From: Pseudomonas protegens CHA0
Lineage (GTDB): Bacteria; Pseudomonadota; Gammaproteobacteria; Pseudomonadales; Pseudomonadaceae
Assembly: GCF_000397205.1 (NCBI RefSeq)
Contig: NC_021237.1
Location: 6,393,001 to 6,457,000 of the forward strand
Length of the DNA stretch: 64,000 nucleotides
Reading direction: 5' to 3'
Of this stretch, positions 28,360 to 38,545 are shown piece after piece (position 1 is the stretch's first letter; every line of letters starts with the position of its first letter). The position numbers and the translations under genes are program-made. Under the pieces are notes generated by a model that saw only the letters and a list, made by a program, of their open reading frames with translations, did no database searches and was not told the DNA's origin.

Positions 28360-28920
28360 ATGGACACACCGATTCGCTCGAACCAGGCGCTGCTGGAGCA
28401 GCTCAAGCATGGCCTGAAGCCTGACTACCTGATGTTCTGGGGGCACCAGCCCACCCGGGACGGACGCATCTCCCAGAGCTGTTTCAGCCAGTGGTTCGAC
28501 GCAGGTCTGGAACTCGATGGCATTCAATACCCCAGCGCCGAGCATTTCATGATGGCCGGCAAGGCCCTGCTGTTCGGCGACCAGGAAACCCACGGGCGGA
28601 TCCTCAAGGCCGTGACGCCCGCCGACGTGAAGCAACTGGGTCGCGAGGTGCGCGGCTTCGATGACGCCCGCTGGACCGAAGCACGCCTGGATATCGTGGT
28701 GCAGGGCAACCTGGCCAAGTTCAGCCAACATCAGGCGCTGGGTGAATACCTGCTGTCCACAGGCGACCAGGTACTGGTGGAAGCCAGCCCGGTGGACCGG
28801 ATCTGGGGCATCGGCCTGGCGGCAGAGGACGCCAGGGCCAGCCGGCCGGAACAGTGGCGCGGCCTGAATCTGCTGGGCTATGCGCTGATGGAGGTGCGGG
28901 ACAGGTTGCGCATTGGCTGA
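28360..28920 (+). CDS. NADAR family protein (YbiA-like)
   Basis: About 186 residues with the NADAR/DUF1768 signature: YLMFWGH near the start, CFSQWFDAGLELDGIQYPSAEHFMMAGKALLFGD in the middle and SPVDRIWGIGL, EQWRGLNLLGYALMEVRD at the end. NADAR proteins act on ADP-ribose-linked substrates: YbiA-like members hydrolyse riboflavin intermediates, others remove ADP-ribose from guanine in DNA. Start choice is uncertain: ATGs at 28288, 28348 and 28360 are in frame; 28360 has GAGAG upstream. No DarT toxin gene is beside it. Confidence 0.85.
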   Translation: MDTPIRSNQALLEQLKHGLKPDYLMFWGHQPTRDGRISQSCFSQWFDAGLELDGIQYPSAEHFMMAGKALLFGDQETHGRILKAVTPADVKQLGREVRGFDDARWTEARLDIVVQGNLAKFSQHQALGEYLLSTGDQVLVEASPVDRIWGIGLAAEDARASRPEQWRGLNLLGYALMEVRDRLRIG

Positions 28921-28926
28921 GGGGTT

Positions 28927-28989
28927 GCCTTCGCTGGCAAGCCAGCTCCTACCGGCGGTGTTGTGTAGCGGCCGGCTTGCCGGCCAAGA
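28927..28989. repeat. REP pair between NADAR gene and chpC
   Basis: CTTCGCTGGCAAGCCAGCTC (28929-28948) faces a shorter copy GCGGCCGGCTTGCCGGCC (28968-28985). The doublet lies between the convergent NADAR gene and chpC. Confidence 0.75.
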
Positions 28990-28992
28990 GGC

Positions 28993-29442
28993 CTAGAGCC
29001 CCGTCACCAGCAGCTCTTCCAGGGCCAGCAGGTCCGGCACCTTGGCCACCTGCTCGGCCACCTGCACCGCGGCCTTTTCCAGCGCAGCCAGGGGCACGTC
29101 GACATAGCTCAACTGGCTGTCGAGCTTGCAGGAGCGGGGAATGCCCTGCACCAGCAGGGCCATGAACTTCAGCTCCGGGCGCCCGCCCAGGGCATTGAGC
29201 ACGACGATCCGCGCCCGCTCGCCAATCACGGTCCTGCCACCGCAGGCCGACTCGAAGCTGATCAGCGCAATCCACCGCTCGCGCCACAGCACCCGGCCCA
29301 GGTACCAGGGCGGTGAATCCAGGTCGAAGGTGCCCTGCTGATAGTCGATCAGCTCGGCCACGGCCACGTTGGGCAGGATCAGGGTACGGTCGGCCAGGGG
29401 CAGCAGCAGCCCGGTGAGAGTGCTGGCGCGGTGATCAAGCAT
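28993..29442 (-). CDS. chpC: CheW-like adaptor ChpC
   Basis: 149 residues forming a CheW-type domain (LIDYQQGTFDLDSPPWYLGRVLWRERWIALISFE). In the Pil-Chp system ChpC is a second adaptor that can link chemoreceptors other than PilJ to the ChpA kinase. It overlaps the end of chpA by eight bases, with GGAG eight bases before its ATG, so it is translationally coupled. It is the last gene of the cluster here; no chpB methylesterase gene lies between it and chpA. Confidence 0.88.
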   Translation of the reverse strand: MLDHRASTLTGLLLPLADRTLILPNVAVAELIDYQQGTFDLDSPPWYLGRVLWRERWIALISFESACGGRTVIGERARIVVLNALGGRPELKFMALLVQGIPRSCKLDSQLSYVDVPLAALEKAAVQVAEQVAKVPDLLALEELLVTGL

Positions 29443-32400
29443 GGGTCTTGCTCCACAGGGCGATGCTTTCCAGCAGCACCGACTCTTGATAGGGCTTGCC
29501 GAGGTAGTCGTTGACGCCGATGGCCATGGCCCGGTCGCGGTGTTTCTGGCCGGTGCGGGAGGTGATCATGATGATCGGCAGGTGTTGCAGGCGCGGGTCG
29601 TTGCGTACCTGGATCGCTACTTCGAAGCCATCCATGCGCGGCATTTCGATGTCCAGCAGCATCAGGTCCGGGGTGTGCTCGGCCAGCAGCGCCATGGCGT
29701 CGACCCCATCCTTGGCGGTGAGCACATTCATGCCGTGGCGCTCCAGCAGGCGGCTGGTGACCTTGCGCACCGTGACCGAGTCGTCCACCACCAGCACCAG
29801 CATCGGCCGCGGCGGTTGCACCTCGCTGGCCGGCTCGTCGCCCGCCAGGCGCGGCAGCGGTGCCTGGGCCTGCAAGGCGCGGATATGCGCCAGCAAATCG
29901 AGAATCAGCACCACCCGACCATCGCCGAGAATCGTCGCCCCGGACAACCCCTGGACCGCGGCGAACTGCGGCCCCAGGCTCTTGACCACGATTTCCCGGG
30001 TGCCGGCGGTGGCATCCACCTGCACCGCGATGCGCTGCTCGTTGCAGTGCACCAGCAGCACCGGCAGCGGCTGCACCTGGCCCAGCAGCTTCGGCCGGGG
30101 CACGGTGTGCAGCAGCTCCCCCAGGTAGCACAGCTGATAAGACTGGCCGGCGTACTCATAGCGCGGTGGGTCGAGCTGGTAGTAGCCGTCCAGCTCTGCG
30201 GGCAGCACCCGGACAATGCCCTCCACGGTATTCAGCGGAATCGCGTACTGCTCGTCGGCGCACTGCACCATCAGCGCGCGGTTGACCGACACGGTGAACG
30301 GCAGGCGAATGCGAAAATGCACGCCCTGGCCGGCAACCGAGTCGATGCTCATGCTGCCGCCTAACTGGCGCACCTCTTCATGGACCACGTCCATGCCCAC
30401 CCCGCGCCCGGAAATCTGAGTGATCTTCTCGGCGGTGGAAAACCCCGGCTGCATGATGAATTGCAGCACTTCGCGGTCGCTGAGCTGCGCCTCGGGGTCC
30501 AGCAGGCCGCGCTTGATGGCTTTTTTGCGCACGGCTTCCAGGGGCACCCCGGCGCCGTCGTCGCGCATGTCGAAAATCATGTCGCCGCCCTCGCGGGACA
30601 GGTCCAGGCTGATCCGCCCCTGTGCCGGCTTGCCTGCCGCAAGGCGCGCCTCGGCCGATTCCAGACCGTGGTCCACGGCGTTGCGCAGCATGTGTTCCAG
30701 GGGCGCGACCATGCGTTCGAGAACGTTGCGGTCCATTTCCCCTTCGGCGTTGCCGACCACGAACTCCACGTCCTTGCCCAGCTCTTCGGCCACCTGGCGG
30801 ACGATGCGCTTGAGCCTGGGCACCATGCGCTCGAACGGCACCATGCGCGTGCGCATCAGGCCTTCCTGCAATTCGGTGTTGATCCGGCCCTGCTGCTGCA
30901 ACAGGTTCTCGGCGTCGTGGTTGCGCCGGTCCAGGGTTTCCTTGAGGTCCAGCAGGTCCGAAGCCGATTCGAACAGGGCCCGGGACAGCTGCTGCAACTG
31001 CGAGTGGCGGTCCATTTCCAGGGGGTCGAACTCTTCGTAGCCCAGGCGCTCGGCCTCCACCTGCTGGCGGCTGAGAATCCGCCCCTGGGTTTCGGTGTCC
31101 AGGCGGCGCAACTGGTCGCGCATGCGCTCGATGGTGGTTTCCATCTCGCCCAATGCCGTGCGCGCATCGTTGACTTGTTGTTCGATACGGCCACGGAAGA
31201 TCGAGGTTTCCCCGGCCAGGTTCACCAGGTCGTCCAGCAGCTCTGCCGAGACCTTGACCATGTCCCCCGCCACTGCCGCTTCCGCCGCGGGCGCAGCGGG
31301 CTCGGACTTGGTGCTGGGCAGTGCAGCTTCTGCGGCAACGCCGGTCGCTACCCGCGGATGGCTCAGGTCGTGGATCGCATCGATGAGCTTCTGGGCCGGC
31401 TCGATGGGCTGGCCGGCACGGGCCGCATCGAGCATCTGGGCCAGGCGGTCGTGGCTCTTCTGCAACAGGGTGAACAGCACCGAGCTGGGTTGCAGCAGGC
31501 CGGCGGACAGGCCTTCGAAGAGAAATTCCAGTTCATGGGCCAGATCGCCGATGGGGGCGATTTCCACCATGCGCGCACCGCCCTTGAGGGTGTGCAGGTC
31601 GCGCAGCAGGGTTTCCACTTCCTGGCGACCCTGGGGCTCGGCCTGCCAGCGGGCCAGGGCCGCGGCAGAGCTGTCGATGATGTCGAAACCTTCTTCGAGG
31701 AAGATTTCCAGCAGCTCCGGGTCCTGGGCCGCACGGTCTGCCTCGACCGTGCCCTGGGCCACTTCGCCGGTGCTGGCGGCCTGCTGCCGGTACGACCGCA
31801 CAGCCTCGATCTGCGCCCGGGATTCGTCCAGGGGATGCTGCCCCTGCAACTGTTCCAGCAGCAGTGCCAGTTGCTCGTGGCTGCTGCGCAACAGCAGGCC
31901 CAGGTGCTGGCTGTGGCTGTAGCGCCGGTCCACCAGCCCCTCGTACAGCGACTCCAGCTCCTGGGCCAGTTCCGCCACCGGTGCCACTTCGGCCATCCGT
32001 GCGCCGCCCTTGAGGGTGTGCAGGTCTCGCTGCAGGGAAGATAGTGGCGCGCCATTGTCCGGGTCGGCCAGCCAGCGCTGCAGGGCCTGGTCGGCGCTTT
32101 CGAGGATATCCACCGCTTCTTCGAGGAAGATCTCGACAATTTCGTCGTCCGCCTGCATCGGGGCTTCAGCCTGCTCCAGGCGGGCCGTGGCCGCGCCCAG
32201 TTCGCTGATGCTCAGGGCGCGGCTGCCATCGCTCTTGATCAGGCCCGTGGCAGAAGGGTCCAGACCTTCATCCAGCAGCTCGCGCAAGGCCTGCACCCGT
32301 TCCGGGCGCGGGCTGACTTCCTGGCCTGCGGCCAGCTCGTCGAGCATGTTGATCAAGGCATCATGGGCGCTTTCGGCTTCGTGGAAGAAACGCTCGCTGA

Positions 32401-35344
32401 CGGCCAGGCTGCTCTCTTCCACCGCGCCATAGAGATCGAGCAAGGCTTCGCACAGCTCGTCCACCGGGTACAGGTCGGCCAGGTGCGCGCCCTCGCCCAG
32501 GGTGGTCAACTCATCCAGCAGGGCGCTGAGTTCCTGACGCTCGCCCGGGTGCTGCTGCCAACGGCGCAGCAGGCTTTCGGCATCCAGCAGGATGTCCATG
32601 CCCTGGGCCAGGAAGTTGTTGATCAACTGCGGGTCGCGCTTGGCCCGGGGCGCGCTGTCCGGGGCGCTGAGCAGGGTTTCCAGGCGCTCCCCCAGCAGGG
32701 CCAGGGCGCGCCCCACCAGGGAGCGGGCGCCATCGATAGGCGCCAGCGGGTCACTGTCCAGCTGCCGCAGGCCCCGGCGCAGCAGGCCTTCGGCTTCCAG
32801 CAGCAGCTCCACCTCGTCCAGGTCCAGGGGGATCAAGTGCGCCCGGTATTCCCGGGCCAATTGGTCCAGAGGGCCGGCCAGCTCGGCAATCGGCAGCACT
32901 CCGGCCATGGAGGCGCTGCCCTTGAGGGTGTGCAGGGCCCGTTGCAGTTCGTCGCTGGCCTGCAGCGGTACGTGTTCGGCGGCCTGCTCGAGAAAGCGGT
33001 TGATGCTGTCCAGGTGGGTCTGGGCCTCGGTGCGGAAGATCTCCAGCAACTGCGGGTCCAAGGCCTCGGCCGGCACTGGCGCCGAGCCTTGCGCACCATT
33101 GGCCAGGGCATGGGCCCGGGCGGCCAGGCGGTCGACATCGTCGCGCTGGCGCTGGGCCTGCTGGGCGAACTCGGCGATCAGTTCCGGCAACAGTTGCAGG
33201 GTGTCGGCCACCAGTTGCCGGGCTTCGACACCGGGCTCCACGCTGTGCTCCAGCACCCGGTTGAGGAGGTTTTCCACCGCCCAGGCCAGCTCCCCCAGCA
33301 CCAGCGCGCGCACCATGCGCCCGCTGCCCTTGAGGGTGTGGAAGGCCCGGCGCAGTTCGCTCAGGGCAGATGTGCCATGGGGGTCCGCGGCCCAGCGCGG
33401 CAGGTACTCGCGCAGCATCTCCAGCACTTCCTCGGTTTCTTCGAGGAAGACTTCCCGCAGTTCATCGTCCACCGGCTCCTCGTCCCCTGGCGGCGGCAAC
33501 AGGCTGCCCGGGGTGATCAGGGCCGGCGGGTTGAGGGCCGAGACCGGCACCGCCAGGACATCCGCCAGGGACTGCGCCACCCGGGGATCGTCCAGCTCTT
33601 GCAGGTCCTGCATCACCAGGGCTTCGCTGGGGCTCAGGGGCTGATCGAGCAACGGCACCTGCTCCACCGGCACATAGCCCAGGGCGAGCAGGCCTTGCTG
33701 GGCCACATCGAGGATCTTCTCCCCCGGCGCCTCGTGGTCCTCGCTCAGGCGTTCCAGGTAGTACTCCAGGCTGGTGAGCACATCCGCCAGGTGGTCCAGT
33801 TGCTGCCAGTCGGGCCGGGAACTGGCCGCCAGCAGGTGTTCGACGACAAACTGCTGGCAGGCCTGCATCAGCCCCGCCGCGCGGGGCAGCGGGATCATCG
33901 CCAGGGCGCCGCGCACCTGGGTCAGCAGCTCGGGCAGCGCCTGCAGGTGTTCGGCGTCCCAGTCGGCCTCGATGCACTCGGCGATCAGGTCCTTGGCCTG
34001 GTGCAGGCAAACCCGCGCCTCCTGGATCACCAACTGGTGGATCTGGGTCAGGTCGGTGGTGGGCAGGCGGCTTTCCTCACGGCTTTCGGGCTCCACGGTG
34101 CCGGCCATGCCGGCCAGGGTCGCTTCCACGTACAGCAGGGCCCCCGCCACATCCATCAGCACCGCGTCGTCCGGCGCGCGCTGGCCCTGGGCCAGGCTCT
34201 GGACCACCGCCAACTGATCGATGATGACCTTGCGCGGCTGGCCGAAGCCCAGCACCGCCAGGGTGTCGGCGATCTGCCGCAGGGGCGACAGCAGCCCTTC
34301 GAGGTCGTCGGTGTGCTGGCGGTCGCTGCGCACGAACAGGTCGAGGCGTTCCTTGACCCGCACCAGGCCATCGCACACCGCGGTCAGCACCGAGCGCATG
34401 GCATCCCGGTCGGGGCCGGCCAGGCGGGCCCGCTCCTCGTCCACCACCGCGCTGTCGGGCAAGGCGTCATCCAGTCCGTAACGTTCTTTCATGGTCAGCA
34501 TCAATGGGGTGGGATGGCGCGCCTTGGCGATATAGAACAGCAGGCTCTTGAGCAATTCATCGGGGGCCGGCCGGTTGATCCCGGCCATGCCCTGTTCCAG
34601 CAGGCGCTTGAGCTCCTTGTCGGCATCCTTGAGCAGGCTGCGCACCGCCGGGCTGTTGGCGATCTCGTCGTGGCGCATGCCCTCCACCAGGGCCGAGGCG
34701 ATATGCCACAAGGGCGCCAGCGGGGCGTCCTGGCACAAGGCTTCCAGGCGTTCGAAGACCTTGGCCATGTAGCCCAGGCTCTGCTCGTCATCCTGCTCGC
34801 GCAGCAGGTCCACCAGGGCGGTCTGCAACATGTGTCGCAGCTTGCGCAACTGGTTGGGCAACTCCAGGGGTTCCAAAGCCGCCAGGGCCTTGTCGCTCAG
34901 GGGCGGCAGGCTGGGCAGTTGCGGGCTGAACAGGCTGGTTTCCGAGAGCAGGCTCTCGCCCCGGGCACTGCGCAGGTCGTTGAGCAGCGGCAGCACCACC
35001 AGCGGCAGGTCGCGCCGCGCGCTCTGCACCCGGTCCAGGTACTGGGGCAACTGGCCGATGGCCTGGCGCAGCAGGCGCAGGGCTTCGTCGCGCTGGGCCA
35101 CGCGCCCCTGCTGCAGGGCCTGGGCGAGCTTTTCCATTTCTTCAGCCAGCAGCGCGGCGCCGTAGAACTCCACCATCTGCAGGCTGCCATGGACCAGATG
35201 AATGCCTTCCAGGCACTGGTCGATGGCCTCCAGGGCCTGGGGATCGTCCGCCAGATGCTCCAGCGCCTGATGCGCCTGCTTCAGGGTCTCGGCAATTTCG
35301 CCCTTGACCCACTCCAGGGCTACATAGTCGTGCCGATCAACCAT
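29435..35344 (-). CDS. chpA: Hybrid chemosensory histidine kinase ChpA
   Basis: 1969 residues. In order: a FimL-like N-terminal part with phosphotransfer-like helices, four canonical HPt domains with HTLKG (about residues 666, 805, 1111, 1251), a CheA dimerisation/HATPase core (NAVDHGLES near 1558), a CheW domain and a C-terminal receiver with phospho-acceptor Asp in LMLLDIEMPRMDGF (about 1896). It receives the PilJ signal and phosphorylates PilG and PilH to control type IV pilus motility and cAMP. P. aeruginosa ChpA is larger (about 2470 residues). Other phosphotransfer-like segments carry Thr or Ser instead of His. GGAG lies five bases before the ATG at 35344. Confidence 0.95.
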   Translation of the reverse strand: MVDRHDYVALEWVKGEIAETLKQAHQALEHLADDPQALEAIDQCLEGIHLVHGSLQMVEFYGAALLAEEMEKLAQALQQGRVAQRDEALRLLRQAIGQLPQYLDRVQSARRDLPLVVLPLLNDLRSARGESLLSETSLFSPQLPSLPPLSDKALAALEPLELPNQLRKLRHMLQTALVDLLREQDDEQSLGYMAKVFERLEALCQDAPLAPLWHIASALVEGMRHDEIANSPAVRSLLKDADKELKRLLEQGMAGINRPAPDELLKSLLFYIAKARHPTPLMLTMKERYGLDDALPDSAVVDEERARLAGPDRDAMRSVLTAVCDGLVRVKERLDLFVRSDRQHTDDLEGLLSPLRQIADTLAVLGFGQPRKVIIDQLAVVQSLAQGQRAPDDAVLMDVAGALLYVEATLAGMAGTVEPESREESRLPTTDLTQIHQLVIQEARVCLHQAKDLIAECIEADWDAEHLQALPELLTQVRGALAMIPLPRAAGLMQACQQFVVEHLLAASSRPDWQQLDHLADVLTSLEYYLERLSEDHEAPGEKILDVAQQGLLALGYVPVEQVPLLDQPLSPSEALVMQDLQELDDPRVAQSLADVLAVPVSALNPPALITPGSLLPPPGDEEPVDDELREVFLEETEEVLEMLREYLPRWAADPHGTSALSELRRAFHTLKGSGRMVRALVLGELAWAVENLLNRVLEHSVEPGVEARQLVADTLQLLPELIAEFAQQAQRQRDDVDRLAARAHALANGAQGSAPVPAEALDPQLLEIFRTEAQTHLDSINRFLEQAAEHVPLQASDELQRALHTLKGSASMAGVLPIAELAGPLDQLAREYRAHLIPLDLDEVELLLEAEGLLRRGLRQLDSDPLAPIDGARSLVGRALALLGERLETLLSAPDSAPRAKRDPQLINNFLAQGMDILLDAESLLRRWQQHPGERQELSALLDELTTLGEGAHLADLYPVDELCEALLDLYGAVEESSLAVSERFFHEAESAHDALINMLDELAAGQEVSPRPERVQALRELLDEGLDPSATGLIKSDGSRALSISELGAATARLEQAEAPMQADDEIVEIFLEEAVDILESADQALQRWLADPDNGAPLSSLQRDLHTLKGGARMAEVAPVAELAQELESLYEGLVDRRYSHSQHLGLLLRSSHEQLALLLEQLQGQHPLDESRAQIEAVRSYRQQAASTGEVAQGTVEADRAAQDPELLEIFLEEGFDIIDSSAAALARWQAEPQGRQEVETLLRDLHTLKGGARMVEIAPIGDLAHELEFLFEGLSAGLLQPSSVLFTLLQKSHDRLAQMLDAARAGQPIEPAQKLIDAIHDLSHPRVATGVAAEAALPSTKSEPAAPAAEAAVAGDMVKVSAELLDDLVNLAGETSIFRGRIEQQVNDARTALGEMETTIERMRDQLRRLDTETQGRILSRQQVEAERLGYEEFDPLEMDRHSQLQQLSRALFESASDLLDLKETLDRRNHDAENLLQQQGRINTELQEGLMRTRMVPFERMVPRLKRIVRQVAEELGKDVEFVVGNAEGEMDRNVLERMVAPLEHMLRNAVDHGLESAEARLAAGKPAQGRISLDLSREGGDMIFDMRDDGAGVPLEAVRKKAIKRGLLDPEAQLSDREVLQFIMQPGFSTAEKITQISGRGVGMDVVHEEVRQLGGSMSIDSVAGQGVHFRIRLPFTVSVNRALMVQCADEQYAIPLNTVEGIVRVLPAELDGYYQLDPPRYEYAGQSYQLCYLGELLHTVPRPKLLGQVQPLPVLLVHCNEQRIAVQVDATAGTREIVVKSLGPQFAAVQGLSGATILGDGRVVLILDLLAHIRALQAQAPLPRLAGDEPASEVQPPRPMLVLVVDDSVTVRKVTSRLLERHGMNVLTAKDGVDAMALLAEHTPDLMLLDIEMPRMDGFEVAIQVRNDPRLQHLPIIMITSRTGQKHRDRAMAIGVNDYLGKPYQESVLLESIALWSKTHA

Positions 35345-35368
35345 AACCACTCCAGTCAAAGCCTTGTG

Positions 35369-37432
35369 TCAGCGGTTGTCATTCGGGGCCGGGCCCCGGG
35401 TGGCCGGCAGGGTGAAGCCGGACACCGAGCGGCGCAGCTGGCTGGCCATCTTCGCCAGGTTGCCGATGCTCTCGGCGGTGGCGGTGGAACCGGACGAAGT
35501 CTGCGAGGTGATCTGCTGGATCACGTTCATGGTCAGGGAAATCTGCCCGGCCGAAGAGGTCTGCTGCTGGGCCGCGTTGGAGATGCTCTGGATCAGCGCC
35601 GCCAGGGTCTTGGACACGCCTTCGATCTCTTCCAGGGCCACCCCGGCGTCCTGGGCCAGGCGCGCGCCGCGCACCACTTCGGTGGTGGTCTGCTCCATGG
35701 AGATCACCGCCTCGTTGGTGTCGGTCTGGATCGCCCGCACCAGGGTCTCGATCTGCCGCGTGGCCGCCGAGGAACGCTCCGCCAGCCGCTGCACCTCGTC
35801 GGCCACCACGGCAAAGCCGCGCCCGGCGTCACCGGCCATGGAGGCCTGGATCGCCGCGTTGAGGGCGAGGATGTTGGTCTGGTCGGCAATGTCGTCGATC
35901 AGGCTAACGATATCGCCGATCTCCTGGGAAGACTCGCCCAGACGCTTGATCCGCTTGGCGGTGTCCTGGATCTGCTCACGGATGTTGTCCATGCCGTGAA
36001 TGGTGTTGTGCACCACCTCGTTGCCCTTGTTGGCGATTTCCACCGAGCGCTCGGCCACCGCCGAGGATTCCGCGGCGTTGGCCGATACCTGGTCGATGGA
36101 CTGGGCCATTTCGTTGATCGCCGTGGAGGCTTCGGAAATCTGCTGGGCCTGATGCTCCGAGGCTTCGGCCAGCTGCATGGCGGTGGCCTGGGTTTCCTGC
36201 ACTGCGCCGGCCACCTGGCCGGCGGTGAGGTTGATGGTGGCCACCAGGTCGCGCAGCTGGTCGACGGAATAATTGATGGAGTCGGCAATGGTGCCGGTGA
36301 AGTCCTCGGTCACCGAAGCGGTGACCGTGAGGTCGCCGTCGGCCAGGTCCTCGATCTCGTCCAGCAAACGCATGATCGCGTTCTGGTTGCGCTCGTTCTT
36401 CTCTGCGGTCTCGCGCAACTGGCGGTTGGTCTCGCGCACCATCACCAGGCCGATGAGGATGATCGAAGCCAGGGCCAGCAAGCCCAGGACGTAGCCGCCG
36501 ATGGTGTCCAGCTTGCGGCTGCCGGCCAGGTTCTCGAAGCCGGTGGCCAGCAGCGAAGCTTCGTCCAGCAGGGTCTGGGACAGGCTGAAGATGTTGCTCG
36601 CCGACTCGCGGACCTGGAACAGCTCGGGGGAGGTTTCGAGGATCTCGTCCACGGAGCCGGAGACGAACTCGAACAACTCGGAAATCTCCGCCAGCCGCCC
36701 CCGGGCATCCGGGTCTTCCACCTGGCTGATCTTCAGCCCCGGGTTGCCCTGCAACATGCCGTTGAGCACCTGGCCGAAGCGCGCGGCATCGCGACCGAAG
36801 GCATCGGCGGCCTGGACCGCGTTTTCGTCGCCGGCCAGCACCGTGTTGACCGCACCGAGAATCCGCTCGGCCAGCAGCGACTGGCGCTGGGCCATGGCCA
36901 CCTGGGCCGCCGGGGCGCCACGCTGGAGCAGGATCTCGACGACCTTTTCATACTCCACCTGCAATTGCGGCACGGTTTCCGCCAGGGTTGCCGCCACCTG
37001 GTGCAGGGACAGCACGGTCTGCTCGCTGGCGAGAATCGCGTCGGTGTTTTTCAGCAGTTTTTCCCAGTCCAGTTGCACCGCGCGCATTTCCTGGCGCAAG
37101 GCCACCGGGGCCCCGGGCAGCCCGGTGTCCGGGTCACCCTTTTTCAGGTAGCCCCAGCGCCGGGCGAAATCGTTGCGCGCATCCCCCAGCAGCTTGAACG
37201 CCGCAGCCTTGCCCGCCGCCGCTTCGGTGGCGTTCTTGGCAATGCGCTGGGACAGCACCCGCAGCTCGCCAGCATGGCCGATGTACTGTTTGTCGTAGGT
37301 GGCCTGGGTATTGAGGTAAGCGAAGTTGGCGAACAACAGCATGATGAACACGATCAGTGCGATGAACAGCACGATGATCTGCGAGCGACTGCGGGAGCCT
37401 TCCAGGGGCTTGCCGGTTTTGGCTTTGGTCAT
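35369..37432 (-). CDS. pilJ: Type IV pilus chemoreceptor PilJ
   Basis: 687 residues. One membrane helix near residues 18-40, a large PilJ-type periplasmic domain of about 270 residues, a second helix near 315-335, a HAMP-like segment and a cytoplasmic methyl-accepting domain with the hairpin tip [22 protein letters not shown] sequence. It senses pilus retraction or retracted pilin and signals through PilI to ChpA. It ends 24 bases before chpA starts. No C-terminal CheR-docking pentapeptide is seen, and no PilK-type methyltransferase gene follows. Confidence 0.95.
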   Translation of the reverse strand: MTKAKTGKPLEGSRSRSQIIVLFIALIVFIMLLFANFAYLNTQATYDKQYIGHAGELRVLSQRIAKNATEAAAGKAAAFKLLGDARNDFARRWGYLKKGDPDTGLPGAPVALRQEMRAVQLDWEKLLKNTDAILASEQTVLSLHQVAATLAETVPQLQVEYEKVVEILLQRGAPAAQVAMAQRQSLLAERILGAVNTVLAGDENAVQAADAFGRDAARFGQVLNGMLQGNPGLKISQVEDPDARGRLAEISELFEFVSGSVDEILETSPELFQVRESASNIFSLSQTLLDEASLLATGFENLAGSRKLDTIGGYVLGLLALASIILIGLVMVRETNRQLRETAEKNERNQNAIMRLLDEIEDLADGDLTVTASVTEDFTGTIADSINYSVDQLRDLVATINLTAGQVAGAVQETQATAMQLAEASEHQAQQISEASTAINEMAQSIDQVSANAAESSAVAERSVEIANKGNEVVHNTIHGMDNIREQIQDTAKRIKRLGESSQEIGDIVSLIDDIADQTNILALNAAIQASMAGDAGRGFAVVADEVQRLAERSSAATRQIETLVRAIQTDTNEAVISMEQTTTEVVRGARLAQDAGVALEEIEGVSKTLAALIQSISNAAQQQTSSAGQISLTMNVIQQITSQTSSGSTATAESIGNLAKMASQLRRSVSGFTLPATRGPAPNDNR

Positions 37433-37572
37433 CGATCAGGCCTGTGGCGAGCGGGCGGTCCCGCATTCGAGTGCCCGGGGCGCGCGCAACGCCGGGGCAG
37501 CATGGGTTGATCCAGGGAAACACGCGCTTCCCGTGGCACGGCCAACGGGTTGCCCAGGCGCCGGGGCGCCCT

Positions 37573-38112
37573 TCACGCTGCCACCTCCAGGAACCCCGGC
37601 GAACGGGCCAGGGCGAAGGGGCTGAAGACCTGCCAGACCTGATCGCGGCGGAACTGGCCCTGCAGGTAGGGGTTGACCGCGGCGTCGGCAAAGTCGGTGA
37701 TGCCGGGCTCCAGGCTGTCCTGGGCAAAGTGCTGCAGCCCGGCCACCTCGTCCACCAGCAGGCCGGCGAACAGCTCCTTGTACTCCACCACCAGCACCCG
37801 TCGCTGCTTGCGCAGGGGCGACAGCTCATGGCCGAAGAAACCGCACAGGTCCATGATCGGCAGCAGCCGCCCGCGCAGGTTGGCTACGCCCTTGACCCAC
37901 GGCTTGACCCCGGGCAGCAGGGTGTAGCGCGGCTCGTGCAGGACTTCGCTGATCTCGCCCATGGCGGCCACGTACCAATGCTCGCCCAGGCGAAAGCCGA
38001 TGCCGCTCCAGCTGTGCTGGCGGGTTTCCTGGGACGGCAGGTCGGCGGCCAGCAAGCGGCAGCGCTGGTCGATCTCCAGCAGCAGCTCGAAGGCGGTCTG
38101 GGATTGGCTCAT
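37573..38112 (-). CDS. pilI: CheW-like adaptor PilI
   Basis: 179 residues, one CheW domain (IGFRLGEHWYVAAMGEISEVLHEPRYTLLPGVKPWVKGVANLRGRLLPIMDLCGFFG region). It couples PilJ to ChpA. The order pilG-pilH-pilI-pilJ is conserved with P. aeruginosa. A 140-base spacer without obvious signals separates it from pilJ. Confidence 0.94.
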   Translation of the reverse strand: MSQSQTAFELLLEIDQRCRLLAADLPSQETRQHSWSGIGFRLGEHWYVAAMGEISEVLHEPRYTLLPGVKPWVKGVANLRGRLLPIMDLCGFFGHELSPLRKQRRVLVVEYKELFAGLLVDEVAGLQHFAQDSLEPGITDFADAAVNPYLQGQFRRDQVWQVFSPFALARSPGFLEVAA

Positions 38113-38122
38113 GGCGCGGCTG

Positions 38123-38488
38123 TCAGCCGGCCAGGACGTTGTTCAGGGTCTTGATCAGGGTCTCTTCGTCCACCGGTTTGGTCAGGTAGTCCTTGGCGCC
38201 CTGGCGGGTGCCCCAGACCTTGTCGGTTTCCTGATCCTTGGTGGTGATGATGATCACCGGGATATGGCTGGTCTCGGCATCCTTGGTCAACTGGCGGGTC
38301 GCCTGGAAACCGTTGAGGCCGGGCATGACGATGTCCATCAGCACCGCGTCGGGCTTTTCTTCCCGGGCCAGGGCCACGCCGTCGGCACCGTTCTCGGCCT
38401 TGAGCACTTCATGGCCGTGCTTTTCCAGCATGCCGGTGAGTTTGTACATTTCAGTCGGCGAGTCATCGACGATCAGAATACGAGCCAT
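38123..38488 (-). CDS. pilH: Response regulator PilH
   Basis: 121 residues, a stand-alone receiver domain: ILIVDDSPTE acidic pocket, phospho-acceptor in AVLMDIVMPGLNGFQA, and the conserved Lys in DYLTKP. It is one of two CheY-like outputs of ChpA and is linked to pilus retraction and phosphate sink functions. The ATG at 38488 has GGGGAA upstream and is preferred over a codon at 38500. Ten bases separate it from pilI. Confidence 0.95.
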   Translation of the reverse strand: MARILIVDDSPTEMYKLTGMLEKHGHEVLKAENGADGVALAREEKPDAVLMDIVMPGLNGFQATRQLTKDAETSHIPVIIITTKDQETDKVWGTRQGAKDYLTKPVDEETLIKTLNNVLAG

Positions 38489-38545
38489 GGTCTTCCCCAT
38501 ACGGTATAGGCGCGCGGCCTGCTGGCCGGGCGTCGCTGTGCGTGT

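Noticed and set aside
28360..28920. DarT-NADAR toxin-antitoxin pair.
   Set aside because: No ADP-ribosyltransferase-like gene lies on either side; neighbours are mdcA and chpC.
32363..37510. A 1715-codon open frame on the plus strand opposite chpA and pilJ.
   Set aside because: It is an antisense shadow created by high GC and codon bias; the His/Gln/Gly-rich product has no domain and the opposite strand has clear, conserved proteins.
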